Shown in pieces: positions 33,211 through 40,869 of a DNA stretch of 49,286 nt. Positions within the stretch are counted from its first letter, which is position 1, and each line of letters starts with the position of its first letter. Below the pieces are notes generated by a model. That model was not told the origin of the DNA. It searched no databases and saw only the letters and a program-made list of their open reading frames with translations. Origin of the DNA: Butyrivibrio sp. (GTDB lineage: Bacteria; Bacillota; Clostridia; Lachnospirales; Lachnospiraceae); contig NZ_SVFW01000030.1 of assembly GCF_015056685.1 (NCBI RefSeq), forward strand, positions 1 to 49,286, written 5' to 3'. The position numbers and the translations under genes are program-made.

Positions 33211-34491
33211 TCAGATAGCTGCAAAGCCCTTTTCAAGGTCAGCTATAATGTCATCTATGTGCTCAGTTCCAATTGAAAGTCTGATTGTGCTCTGGCTTAT
33301 GCCCTGATCCTTAAGCTCTTCATCTGACAGCTGAGAGTGTGTTGTTGTTGCAGGATGAATAACAAGGCTCTTTACATCCGCTACATTTGCAAGAAGTGAG
33401 AAAATCTCAAGATTGTCGATGAACTTCCATGCTGCTTCTTTTCCGCCTTTTATCTCAAATGTGAAGATTGAAGCTCCTCCGTTAGGGAAGTACTTCTCAT
33501 AAAGTGCATGATCAGGGTGATCTGCAAGTGATGGATGGTTAACCTTCTCTACCTTTGGATGATTTTTAAGGAATTCAACTACCTTCTTTGTATTCTCAGC
33601 GTGTCTGTCAAGACGAAGAGACAGTGTCTCAACACCCTGAAGAAGTAAAAATGCATTGAATGGAGATATTGTAGCTCCTGTGTCTCTAAGGAGAATTGCT
33701 CTGATAAATGTAACAAATGCAGCTGGTCCTACGGCATCATAGAAAGATACACCATGGTAGCTTGGGTTAGGATCTGCAATATTAGGGTATTTGCCACTTG
33801 CTTTCCAGTTAAATTTGCCGGATTCTACAATTATTCCTCCAAGCGTTGTTCCATGTCCACCGATAAACTTTGTAGCTGAATGTACCACAATGTCAGCACC
33901 ATGTTCAATTGGTCTAATAAGATATGGTGTTCCGAAAGTATTGTCGATAACAAGTGGAAGACCATGTTTATGTGCTATCTCTGCGATTGCATCAATGTCT
34001 GGAATATCACTGTTAGGATTGCCAAGAGTCTCAAGATATATTGCTCTTGTATTATCCTGAATTGCGCTCTCAACTTCGCTTAAGTTATGAGCATCAACGA
34101 ATGTTGTTGTCACTCCGTACTGCGGAAGTGTATGAGCAAGAAGATTATAGCTTCCGCCGTAAATTGTCTTCTGTGCAACGATATGTCCGCCATTAGCAGC
34201 AAGCGCCTGAATTGTATATGTTATAGCTGCAGCGCCTGATGCAACTGCCAGCGCTGCGCTTCCACCTTCAAGTGCTGCAATTCTCTTTTCCAAAACATCC
34301 TGAGTGGAATTTGTAAGTCTTCCATAAATATTTCCTGCATCTGCAAGTCCAAATCTGTCTGCCGCGTGCTGGCTGTTTCTGAACACATAGGATGTGGTCT
34401 GATAAATAGGAACGGCTCTCGCATCTGTAGCCGGATCCGGCTGTTCCTGTCCAACGTGTAACTGTAATGTTTCAAATCTGTAATCACTCAT
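33211..34491 (-). CDS. metY: O-acetylhomoserine sulfhydrylase (MetY)
   Basis: 426-residue PLP enzyme of the Cys/Met-metabolism family, full length for MetY. The PLP lysine lies in VVHSATKFIGGHGTT; YGRLTNSTQDVLE, SGAAAITYTIQA and VIDNTFGTPYLIRP are family motifs, and the extra segment with FNAFLLLQGVETLSLR is typical. It makes homocysteine from O-acetylhomoserine and sulfide. The start is placed at ATG 34491, eight bases after GGAGGAG; an ATG 39 bases earlier lacks a site. The upstream region holds repeated GCGATA/GCTATA elements, perhaps a regulator site. The gene is alone. Confidence 0.94.
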   Translation of the reverse strand: MSDYRFETLQLHVGQEQPDPATDARAVPIYQTTSYVFRNSQHAADRFGLADAGNIYGRLTNSTQDVLEKRIAALEGGSAALAVASGAAAITYTIQALAANGGHIVAQKTIYGGSYNLLAHTLPQYGVTTTFVDAHNLSEVESAIQDNTRAIYLETLGNPNSDIPDIDAIAEIAHKHGLPLVIDNTFGTPYLIRPIEHGADIVVHSATKFIGGHGTTLGGIIVESGKFNWKASGKYPNIADPNPSYHGVSFYDAVGPAAFVTFIRAILLRDTGATISPFNAFLLLQGVETLSLRLDRHAENTKKVVEFLKNHPKVEKVNHPSLADHPDHALYEKYFPNGGASIFTFEIKGGKEAAWKFIDNLEIFSLLANVADVKSLVIHPATTTHSQLSDEELKDQGISQSTIRLSIGTEHIDDIIADLEKGFAAI

Positions 34492-34574
34492 GTTTTTAAC
34501 TCCTCCGTTCCTTGTAATTACAGAAATCATACTCCCAAACCTTGACCTTGACTAATACATTAAGCTTATTGGAC

Positions 34575-34621
34575 GCGATAACCGGAAGCTATACCACTTT
34601 AAAGCGATACAACTTTATAGC
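34575..34621 (-). promoter_or_regulatory. Repeated GCKATA elements upstream of metY
   Basis: On the plus strand GCGATA (34575-34580), GCTATA (34588-34593) and GCGATA (34604-34609) are direct near-repeats; GCTATA also forms an inverted pair with TATAGC (34616-34621). The cluster is about 85 bases before the metY start and could be a LysR-type or other operator. No SAM riboswitch or T-box core is seen. Confidence 0.4.
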
Positions 34622-34736
34622 CCTATTGTAAATTTTATAATAATTTAATTTATACATCAGAAAAACTAAATGATTGTGTAGTAGTATAAATAAGAATAGC
34701 TACTAGAGGTTTAAGCACTAACGGGGAGGTGCTAAT

Positions 34737-34904
34737 ATGGCGATGGAAAAATCTGAGCTTAATGTAAAAGGAAAATGTAAAACTATAGACACAGTTAGCT
34801 TTAATGGCAAATATATTGACATAAATATAATAAAAAGGCGTATCATATCAGCGATTGCCATAATTGGTGGTCTCGCTTTTGCCGGTGTCGTTATATTTCT
34901 GTGA
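34737..34904 (+). CDS. Small single-span membrane protein (55 residues)
   Basis: ATG 34737 is seven bases after GGGGAGG. The 55-residue product begins MAMEKSELNVKGKCKTID, has a basic IIKRR motif and ends in one membrane helix (ISAIAIIGGLAFAGVVIF). A terminator follows 23 bases after the stop. The strong ribosome site, membrane helix and dedicated terminator make it a likely real gene below usual size limits. The ribosome site sits in the loop of a weak hairpin (AGCAC / GTGCT). Function unknown; a topology of cytoplasmic N-terminus is expected. Confidence 0.65.
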   Translation: MAMEKSELNVKGKCKTIDTVSFNGKYIDINIIKRRIISAIAIIGGLAFAGVVIFL

Positions 34905-34926
34905 GTTTTTATTTCCCTAAAAAAGT

Positions 34927-34953
34927 AAAGCTGAGCGTTTGCTCAGCTTTTTT
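34927..34953. terminator. Terminator shared by the small membrane gene and sfp
   Basis: A 10-bp stem AAAGCTGAGC / GCTCAGCTTT with a four-base loop and six T residues on the plus side. The right arm contains the last bases and stop of sfp on the minus strand. Confidence 0.85.
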
Positions 34954-35590
34954 CTTTGAAAACATCTGTTATTGAAACATCTTTGAAATCCGCATAGGGA
35001 GTGCATATTGTAACTTGATAATCCGAAATTTCTTTTCTGATAAGATGAAGTTCTTTAGAATAATACAGGTCATTTTCTGATCTTATATCCAGCTCTATGT
35101 TCAAAGGCTCCATTGAAAGCCCTTTTCCATAGTATTTCATAATACTCTCTTTGGCAGTCCAAAGACCTGTATAGAGCATGTCAAGATCGCCGCCAATGTG
35201 CTCTGCCTGCAATATCTCACTTTCTGAAAAAACTCTTTTGATAAGTCCCGGCTCAAAATGGCTCTTTTCCTGAATATCTATCCCTACCTCTTTGTCAGAG
35301 ACAGCAATTATAGCCATTTCTCCTGAATGAGAAAGGTTAAAAAACACATCCTCTCGCCCCTTTATATAAGGCTTTCCGGCACATTTTTCCACAATTTCAT
35401 AGGCATAGATTCCTTCATTTTCCAGAGCTCTTTTTAGAAGTATTCCTGCAGCCAGCGATAAAAGCTTATTCTTCTGAGGTCTAAAAGCATCAATTTTCTT
35501 CTTTCTCTCAGGGGGCATCTGGTCATACCAGTACTCATAGGAACCACTGTCTATAATGCAATTTATATCTGCTGCATAAATCCTGTTCAA
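34943..35590 (-). CDS. 4'-phosphopantetheinyl transferase (Sfp/AcpT type)
   Basis: 215 residues. The family motifs are all present: GKPYI then VFFNLSHSGEMAI, the Mg-binding EVGIDIQEKS and the WTAKESIMKYYGKGL motif with the catalytic Glu and Lys. It moves 4'-phosphopantetheine from coenzyme A onto a serine of carrier proteins of fatty-acid, polyketide or peptide synthesis. The start is TTG 35590, which overlaps the fbp stop as TTGA; AAAGG lies six bases upstream. It is thus translationally coupled to fbp. No carrier protein or synthase is in the window. Confidence 0.9.
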   Translation of the reverse strand: MNRIYAADINCIIDSGSYEYWYDQMPPERKKKIDAFRPQKNKLLSLAAGILLKRALENEGIYAYEIVEKCAGKPYIKGREDVFFNLSHSGEMAIIAVSDKEVGIDIQEKSHFEPGLIKRVFSESEILQAEHIGGDLDMLYTGLWTAKESIMKYYGKGLSMEPLNIELDIRSENDLYYSKELHLIRKEISDYQVTICTPYADFKDVSITDVFKEKS

Positions 35591-37548
35591 GTCTTACCTT
35601 TCTCCCTTATTGCTCCACTTTCATAGGCTTTTAGCAGATCCTTTAAGTCTGCAATCTGATTTAGAAGGCTCTTTCCTACGTCAGTGTCCCTGACCAGGAT
35701 TCTCTTCTTTGTCTTTTCCGTGATCTGTATCTCAGGTGTGTTCTCCTGGCCCTTTACAAAAGCTTTGTGCTTGGCAAGCGCCAGATGATGAGAGTTAAAG
35801 ATCAGTGTATATCCGGCAATTCCTGTCTGTTCATGATAGGCTTTTGAGATTCCGCCATCAATTATATACAGCTTTCCTCCAGCCTTAACAGGACTCTCGC
35901 CCTTCTTGGTCTTGACCGGAACATGGCCATTTATGATATGCGCCCATTCAGGGTCAAGTTTAAATTCTCTTAGTATTTTATCAGCATATTCCTCTTTTGC
36001 CGAGAAGGTATAATAAGGATTGTGCTTTTCTGCACATAATTCCTTCTCATTTCTCAAAAACAGACGTTCAAATGTTGATATTTTGTCCTTTCCGAACAAG
36101 GGGGAATTTGGCCCGCACCACAAATACCACATAAGATCAACTGCATCCTGCTTTTTCTCGAAATCATCCCTTGGATCGAGGAAATACGCATCATGTATCT
36201 TAACATTCAGGTAGTCCATGAGCTCTTTCCCGCAAAAGCTTCCATCTATGGTCTTCATGCAGGTAAAATTGCCCTTTTCATCCATAGGAATGCATCCATG
36301 GAATAGCAGGTTATTATTGATCGACCTGTACATAGCCCCATGAGAATACAGGAATTTGACATGCTTTGTAAGAAGCTGAGAATGGATAAAACTAAGTCGA
36401 AGTGTTCTTACAAGCTCTTCCTCACCTTCTGATAACGCATATGGATCTTTAGGGTCTATTGTAGGGAAATTTGTGTCATTTAGCTTATATTTTTTATTAC
36501 CTATCTTAACAGTACCGGCACTATAATCTATCTTGTCCAAAAGAAGTCTCTTTTCAAGGCCGTACTCCGGATGCTTTTTAATGAGCTGTCCTTCAAGTTT
36601 TAACTGAATTATACTTATGGCCTTGTACATCTTAGCCGCAAGTGTCGGATTTACTGAATCATATTTGCTCTCATCAAGGATATGCATTTTAAAGCAGCTA
36701 CAAGGATCATTTCTATATATTTCTGCCGCAAACATCGAAAGGGGCCTTAAATTGATCCCATAGCCATCTTCCAGCGCATCAAATGAATTGTAGCTTATAC
36801 CGATCCTGAGCACATTGGCTATGCACGCAGTATTGCCACAAGCCGCTCCCATCCAGTCAATATCATGATTTCCCCACTGAATATCCACATCATGGAAATT
36901 CATGATCTCTTCCATAACAAGGTCTGGTCTTGCACCTCTGTCAAAAATGTCTCCTATTATGTGAAGTGAATCTATAGTCAGATTCTGTATAAGTTCGCAG
37001 AGAGAAATTATGAACTCATCCGCAAAGTCGATCTCTATTATTCCGCTTATTATCTCGTTATAGTAGAGCTTTTTGTTAGAATCGTTCATATCAAGATGCA
37101 AAAGTTCATCTATGGCATACGCATAATCTGAAGGCATCTTTTTTCTTACTTTGGATCTTGTATATTTTGAACTTACAACACGGCAGATTGAAATAAGCCT
37201 GTTGATAGTTATCTTCTGATGCTCATGTAACTCTTTGGTACTGATTGATTCGTCTCTTCTGATCTTACCTATTACTTCTCGCGGATAATATATGAGGTTT
37301 GCCAGCTCAAGCTGCTCTGCCTCAGACATCATGTTACCAAATGTTTCTTCAATCTTGGCCCTGATAATACCCGAGGAACTCCTTAAGAGGTGCGAAAAAG
37401 CCTCATATTCCCCATGAATATCGGAAAAGAAATATTCTGTTCCCTTAGGCAAAGCACATATAGCCCGCAGGTTGATTATCTCTGCAGCTGCTTTCCTTGA
37501 GCTTGGAAATTCCTTACTCAAAAGTCTTAAATACTCAATATCTCTCAT
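35587..37548 (-). CDS. fbp: Fructose-1,6-bisphosphatase class III
   Basis: 653 residues, full length for the Firmicute class III enzyme, which has a calcineurin-like metallophosphatase core. Metal motifs are FFSDIHGEYEAF near residue 40, IIGDIFDRGARPD (about 198), IQWGNHDIDWMGA (about 220), and late IINGHVPVKTKKGESP with His ligands. It hydrolyses fructose-1,6-bisphosphate to fructose-6-phosphate in gluconeogenesis. AGGAG is five bases before ATG. The gene is followed by sfp with overlapping stop and start, and preceded by a terminator closing the STAS/sigma unit. Confidence 0.95.
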   Translation of the reverse strand: MRDIEYLRLLSKEFPSSRKAAAEIINLRAICALPKGTEYFFSDIHGEYEAFSHLLRSSSGIIRAKIEETFGNMMSEAEQLELANLIYYPREVIGKIRRDESISTKELHEHQKITINRLISICRVVSSKYTRSKVRKKMPSDYAYAIDELLHLDMNDSNKKLYYNEIISGIIEIDFADEFIISLCELIQNLTIDSLHIIGDIFDRGARPDLVMEEIMNFHDVDIQWGNHDIDWMGAACGNTACIANVLRIGISYNSFDALEDGYGINLRPLSMFAAEIYRNDPCSCFKMHILDESKYDSVNPTLAAKMYKAISIIQLKLEGQLIKKHPEYGLEKRLLLDKIDYSAGTVKIGNKKYKLNDTNFPTIDPKDPYALSEGEEELVRTLRLSFIHSQLLTKHVKFLYSHGAMYRSINNNLLFHGCIPMDEKGNFTCMKTIDGSFCGKELMDYLNVKIHDAYFLDPRDDFEKKQDAVDLMWYLWCGPNSPLFGKDKISTFERLFLRNEKELCAEKHNPYYTFSAKEEYADKILREFKLDPEWAHIINGHVPVKTKKGESPVKAGGKLYIIDGGISKAYHEQTGIAGYTLIFNSHHLALAKHKAFVKGQENTPEIQITEKTKKRILVRDTDVGKSLLNQIADLKDLLKAYESGAIREKGKT

Positions 37549-37576
37549 ACTCTCTCCTATAATTCCCCTATTACAT

Positions 37577-37604
37577 AGAAAAGCCGCATATTTCTATGCG
37601 GCTT
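37577..37604 (-). terminator. Terminator of the export/sigma block
   Basis: A perfect 10-bp stem AAGCCGCATA / TATGCGGCTT with a four-base loop. On the minus strand it is followed by TTTTC, 13 bases after the STAS stop. Confidence 0.85.
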
Positions 37605-37616
37605 AAATAAATATCT

Positions 37617-37913
37617 TTATTCGATTGTTAAAATATCAACAAATCCTGTTACTTCAAAGATTTCTTTAATTTCTTCATTGGCGTTCTTCACGACCATCTC
37701 ACCCTGCTTATTCATTACTTTCTGAGCAGATAAGAGAACTCTCAGTCCCGCAGATGATATATACTCAAGATTAGCCAGATCAAAGTCAAGCTTTGTAATG
37801 CCGTCAAGAGCGGTCTTAAGCTCATCATCGAGCTGAGGTGCTGTTGTCGTATCAAGTCTTCCATCCAGAGCAACAGTAAGTTGTGATCCATTAGCTATTT
37901 TGTTAATTGTCAT
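37617..37913 (-). CDS. STAS-domain anti-anti-sigma-like protein
   Basis: 98 residues, a complete STAS domain. The phosphorylatable serine region reads LEYISSAGLRVLLSAQ, as in SpoIIAA and RsbV, preceded by VALDGRLDTTTAPQLDDEL. Such proteins are phosphorylated by GHKL anti-sigma kinases and, when unphosphorylated, bind them and free a sigma factor. GAGGAG is six bases before ATG. It is 21 bases downstream of a gene for a protein with two anti-sigma-kinase-like repeats and after an ECF sigma gene. The partner-switch role here is an inference. Confidence 0.9.
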   Translation of the reverse strand: MTINKIANGSQLTVALDGRLDTTTAPQLDDELKTALDGITKLDFDLANLEYISSAGLRVLLSAQKVMNKQGEMVVKNANEEIKEIFEVTGFVDILTIE

Positions 37914-37934
37914 ATTAGGCTCCTCTCATAAAAA

Positions 37935-39137
37935 TCATTTATTGTTAAGGGCACAAACAACAGTCATATCTACTCTGTCCCCTTTAACTCCTACAATAAC
38001 ATCCTTCGCAACGCTGGCAACAATGGACTTTTCAAGCTCATCCCATGCCTCTTTTGCGCTTTCACTGGTATCAATACTGTCGGAAAGAGCATTTCTATAC
38101 TCATACAGCGACCATGATATTCCAGAATCTGCCAAACCTTCTGTGCTTCCATACATACCCATTGTACCATAGGATATATACCCGCCGCCATACTCCTGCT
38201 GTAATTTCATAACATTATTATAACCAAGAATACCGTTTTCAATGACATCTCTGACTTTGCCCATGAAGCCCTTTACTGCTACATTACCTTCAGAGGACAT
38301 ATCAAGCAGCGTACTCTTTTTTTCGGAATCCATGAGCGTTTTAGCTGTAAGCTTCAAACAAGCCTCATTCTTATACTTCTCGAACCATACAACTGCACTA
38401 TATTCTCCGGTCATCTCTTTTAACATTCCGATTGTTTCTTCAAATATCAGTTTAAGGTGCATTGCATCTTTATTGCCAAGTCCAAGTACATCTATAGCCT
38501 TGTCAGCCCTTCCGCTGGCATTAGAACCCTGAATAAAGTCGCTGTCAACAATAATTGGATCGGTGACTATCTGTGGAACACTGGAACCTACTGTGCTTAA
38601 TGCTTCTGAGAAGTCCTTAATGACCCTCATCTTGATCTTGTTTTTATCTATAGAAACAATGATGTCATCTGCAAGATTCGCAACAAGCGATCTCTCCAGG
38701 TCATCCCATGCTTCCTGAGAATACTTATCTTCACGTCTCTTTTTCAGAATGCTGTTTCTATAATCTCTTAATGTCCATGTTCTTTCTGCAGGTGCTTCAA
38801 ACAAAAACGCCTTCACAAGCTGACCAAAAAATCCTGCCTGCGCACTATTCTCGCCTGTTGTAGCCACCGAGATAAGTTCTTTTTGCTTGTTCGAATCTAT
38901 ATTGTTATCTGCTGAAAGATAGATGTTTGTAAGCTTTGAACCACCCTCAAACCACATCTCTACTGTAGTCTCGTCCATGATAGACTTCGCAAGTCTTAAC
39001 ACTTCCTCTGTAAGAAGCCTAAGCCTCAAAGCATTTTTACCTTCAAGCTTAACATCAAAGATATAATCGTCCAAAAGCTGATAGGCTCTATCAATATCTT
39101 TGTCAATGTTACTGATTCTAACGTGCTCTGATTGCAT
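37935..39137 (-). CDS. Protein with two tandem GHKL-like repeats
   Basis: 400 residues, cytoplasmic, made of two similar halves. Copy 1 (about 1-200) has LRLLTEEVLRLAKSI, WTLRDYRNSI and AWDDLERSLVANLADD; copy 2 (about 210-400) has LKLIFEETIGMLKEM, WSLYEYRNALSDSI and AWDELEKSIVASVAKD. The E-E helix followed by paired strands loosely resembles the ATP-binding fold of RsbW/SpoIIAB anti-sigma kinases, but the key Asn of the N box is not evident. With a STAS gene 21 bases downstream it may be that protein's binding partner. The start at 39137 is fixed by GGGGG seven bases upstream. No verified function. Confidence 0.7.
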   Translation of the reverse strand: MQSEHVRISNIDKDIDRAYQLLDDYIFDVKLEGKNALRLRLLTEEVLRLAKSIMDETTVEMWFEGGSKLTNIYLSADNNIDSNKQKELISVATTGENSAQAGFFGQLVKAFLFEAPAERTWTLRDYRNSILKKRREDKYSQEAWDDLERSLVANLADDIIVSIDKNKIKMRVIKDFSEALSTVGSSVPQIVTDPIIVDSDFIQGSNASGRADKAIDVLGLGNKDAMHLKLIFEETIGMLKEMTGEYSAVVWFEKYKNEACLKLTAKTLMDSEKKSTLLDMSSEGNVAVKGFMGKVRDVIENGILGYNNVMKLQQEYGGGYISYGTMGMYGSTEGLADSGISWSLYEYRNALSDSIDTSESAKEAWDELEKSIVASVAKDVIVGVKGDRVDMTVVCALNNK

Positions 39138-39219
39138 ATCTCGTCCCCCTTCAGCAAGTAGTCTGTTTACAACTATTATATACAAAAAAACATAAAAATA
39201 ATATGCAAAAAATAGAAAA

Positions 39220-39705
39220 TTACGCTAAAATATCCTGCAGTTTACCTAAAGCTTCTCTATGTCTTAGTTTTGTTATACCGTAAGAAAGATTCATTTTCTG
39301 GGAAACTTCCTGCAAAGTAAGCCCTTTATAGTACCTGAGCACTATAATGTCTCTCTGCTCTTCAGTGAGCTTTAAAAGGGCTGTTGCCAACTCACTTAAA
39401 GATTCCTGTGTAAGTACCTCTTCCTCGATACTGCTCTTTGTGTCTGACAGATCCTCCGGGATTTCAGAGTGAATATGATTAGTCCTGTAAAAGTCGATCA
39501 CCGTATTGCTAGTAATAGAATAAATCCAAGTAGAGATTCTCGCCTTGGATTCATCAAAAGTATCAAGTTTGTCGTAGACCTTTACGAATACATCTGCGCA
39601 TAAGTCCTCAGCATCTTCCGGTGAATTCACGTGATTCCTTATGTACGCAAATACTTTATCCTTGTAGTCAGTGTAAATCTGTTCCTTCGAAGGAATGCCC
39701 CCCAT
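39220..39705 (-). CDS. ECF-type RNA polymerase sigma factor
   Basis: 161 residues. Region 2 (about 10-80) includes EDAEDLCADVFVKVYDKLD and the RISTWIYSITSNTVIDFYR helix; region 4 (about 110-160) is a helix-turn-helix, LTEEQRDIIVLRYYKGL then LQEVSQKMNLS. No region 3 lies between, as in ECF sigmas. It directs RNA polymerase to a small set of promoters. GGAG lies ten bases before ATG. It follows a 63-residue leader-like gene by 19 bases and precedes the duplicated GHKL-like gene. No transmembrane anti-sigma factor is adjacent, so control may come from the downstream STAS pair. Confidence 0.92.
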   Translation of the reverse strand: MGGIPSKEQIYTDYKDKVFAYIRNHVNSPEDAEDLCADVFVKVYDKLDTFDESKARISTWIYSITSNTVIDFYRTNHIHSEIPEDLSDTKSSIEEEVLTQESLSELATALLKLTEEQRDIIVLRYYKGLTLQEVSQKMNLSYGITKLRHREALGKLQDILA

Positions 39706-39724
39706 GTTGCCGTTTCTCCTTTAT

Positions 39725-39916
39725 TTATGTTTCATCTTCCTCTAGGCTTCTTTTGATATATAGATCCCCAGCAGCTGCTACGAATTCCAGATCATCATCA
39801 GATAATGCCTGTTTATTCAATGAATATTTTTCTTCAACCCCGCGAATCACTTTTTCAAGATCAGGATTAGATTCAAACTTCTGATAATCGAAAAGTCGTG
39901 ATAATTTATTTTCCAT
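39725..39916 (-). CDS. 63-residue protein with peptide-leader-like end
   Basis: Small acidic protein with GGAGG seven bases before ATG. A helical N-terminal part (LFDYQKFESNPDLEKVIR) leads to ALSDDDLEFVAAAG and a 13-residue tail DLYIKRSLEEDET. The L-S-D-x-x-L-x-x-V-A-x-x-G pattern recalls the cleavage region of NHLP/double-glycine type leader peptides (usually ending Gly-Gly), and a C39-peptidase exporter is encoded 3 kb upstream on the same strand. The tail lacks Cys, so it is not an obvious modified bacteriocin. It could be a secreted signal, a degenerate precursor, or a small protein tied to the sigma factor. Confidence 0.6.
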   Translation of the reverse strand: MENKLSRLFDYQKFESNPDLEKVIRGVEEKYSLNKQALSDDDLEFVAAAGDLYIKRSLEEDET

Positions 39917-39950
39917 GGTATTACCTCCATTTCGGAATCATATTTGGTTT

Positions 39951-39968
39951 CACTTATATATACGAACC
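39951..39968 (-). promoter_or_regulatory. Possible ECF-type promoter element before the leader-like gene
   Basis: The minus strand reads GGTTCGTATATATAAGTG, with CGTATA 43 bases before the start. An almost identical GTTCGTATATTAGTG lies before the HAD-like gene at 40845-40860. CGTATA is a known -10 form for ECF sigmas such as SigW. No shared -35 element is clear. Confidence 0.35.
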
Positions 39969-39987
39969 AAAATGAATTCCGGCAATT

Positions 39988-40341
39988 TTATTTTTGAGCA
40001 TAATCTTCAGGATACGGCTCGATTCCAAGTACATACCGGACCTGTTTTTCCAATTGCTCATCAGACATTCCTGCAGAAAATGCATCTATGTCTTCCAAAA
40101 GACCGATATCTGCATATTTCTTTTCATCCGTGCTGCTTAGCACCAGGAAAATCTCCCCATTATCTTCAAAGTCGGCACTGTCGACTCTGTAATAATTATC
40201 CTTGTATTGATAGATCTTTCTTTGATGGAACTTATCCATATTTTTTTCATTAATATCTAATGGAACAGCTCCATATTTCTCAAAAATAGACTCTAAATAA
40301 TTAAGTTTTACTTCGATCTCGTCTTTTGTATACATAGGCAT
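39988..40341 (-). CDS. Hypothetical 117-residue protein
   Basis: Cytoplasmic, acidic, unrecognised. It is mixed alpha/beta with IYQYKDNYYRVDSADFED and a C-terminal helix ending GIEPYPEDYAQK. The start is placed at ATG 40341, four bases after GGAG; an alternative ATG lies six bases later at 40335, and an upstream ATG overlaps the HAD-like gene. It is seven bases after the HAD-like stop and so co-transcribed with it. No motif suggests a function. Confidence 0.6.
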   Translation of the reverse strand: MPMYTKDEIEVKLNYLESIFEKYGAVPLDINEKNMDKFHQRKIYQYKDNYYRVDSADFEDNGEIFLVLSSTDEKKYADIGLLEDIDAFSAGMSDEQLEKQVRYVLGIEPYPEDYAQK

Positions 40342-40348
40342 CCAGCTC

Positions 40349-40825
40349 CTAGGAGTTCTCTTCAAGTTTACGAACGCGCTCTGCTTCGTCTAAAACTTTC
40401 TCAACCCACATGTCATCCGGTTCAAATACCCTGAAAACCCTAAATCCGTAAATCTTAGAATTTTCCATGATCACATCTTCATCATCGATATGAAGTGATA
40501 TCCTGTAGTGATTGGGCAATTTCTGAGGCAAAAGCGTTGTTCTGTTTCCCTGGACCTCAGCCTTATGCCTGTACCCATTCACTATCTGTGAAAATCTGAT
40601 ATTGTAGTACCTAAAAAGCGTTCTGATATACACTTCTGACCTAAATGATGAAGTATAAACCCATACCTCAAATCCCCTGGCCTGGAGCTCATGGATAAGT
40701 CTGACTGTACCCTTTCTAAGCCTCTCCGGGAACATTCTGTTTAAGGGGAATCGTAATTCCGGCTCTACCTCATAATTGTCTGGTGAAACAAATAATACAT
40801 CATCCAAATCAAACGAGATTTTCAT
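40349..40825 (-). CDS. HAD-superfamily-like protein
   Basis: 158 residues. The opening KISFDLDDVLFVS carries the HAD nucleophile motif DxDxV, here DLDDV; VWVYTSSFRSE supplies the second motif Thr/Ser, and a late HIDDEDVIMEN resembles the acidic motif IV. A Lys for motif III is not certain. It should be a small phosphatase or phosphotransferase of the HAD type; substrate unknown. GAGGA is six bases before ATG. It sits between the ABC exporter genes and the leader-like/sigma genes on the same strand. Confidence 0.75.
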   Translation of the reverse strand: MKISFDLDDVLFVSPDNYEVEPELRFPLNRMFPERLRKGTVRLIHELQARGFEVWVYTSSFRSEVYIRTLFRYYNIRFSQIVNGYRHKAEVQGNRTTLLPQKLPNHYRISLHIDDEDVIMENSKIYGFRVFRVFEPDDMWVEKVLDEAERVRKLEENS

Positions 40826-40844
40826 CTGCTATCCTCAATTTTAA

Positions 40845-40860
40845 CACTAATATACGAACT
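40845..40860 (-). promoter_or_regulatory. Second copy of the CGTATA promoter-like element
   Basis: The minus strand reads AGTTCGTATATTAGTG, matching the element at 39951-39968 except for two bases missing and end differences. CGTATA lies 26 bases before the HAD-like start. The recurrence in one locus that also encodes an ECF sigma suggests autoregulation. Confidence 0.35.
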
Positions 40861-40869
40861 ATCGCAAAT

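Noticed and set aside
34492..34736. SAM riboswitch or T-box upstream of metY
   Set aside because: Neither the S-box core helices nor a T-box GGTGG-type bulge can be found in the leader, and no terminator hairpin precedes the start.
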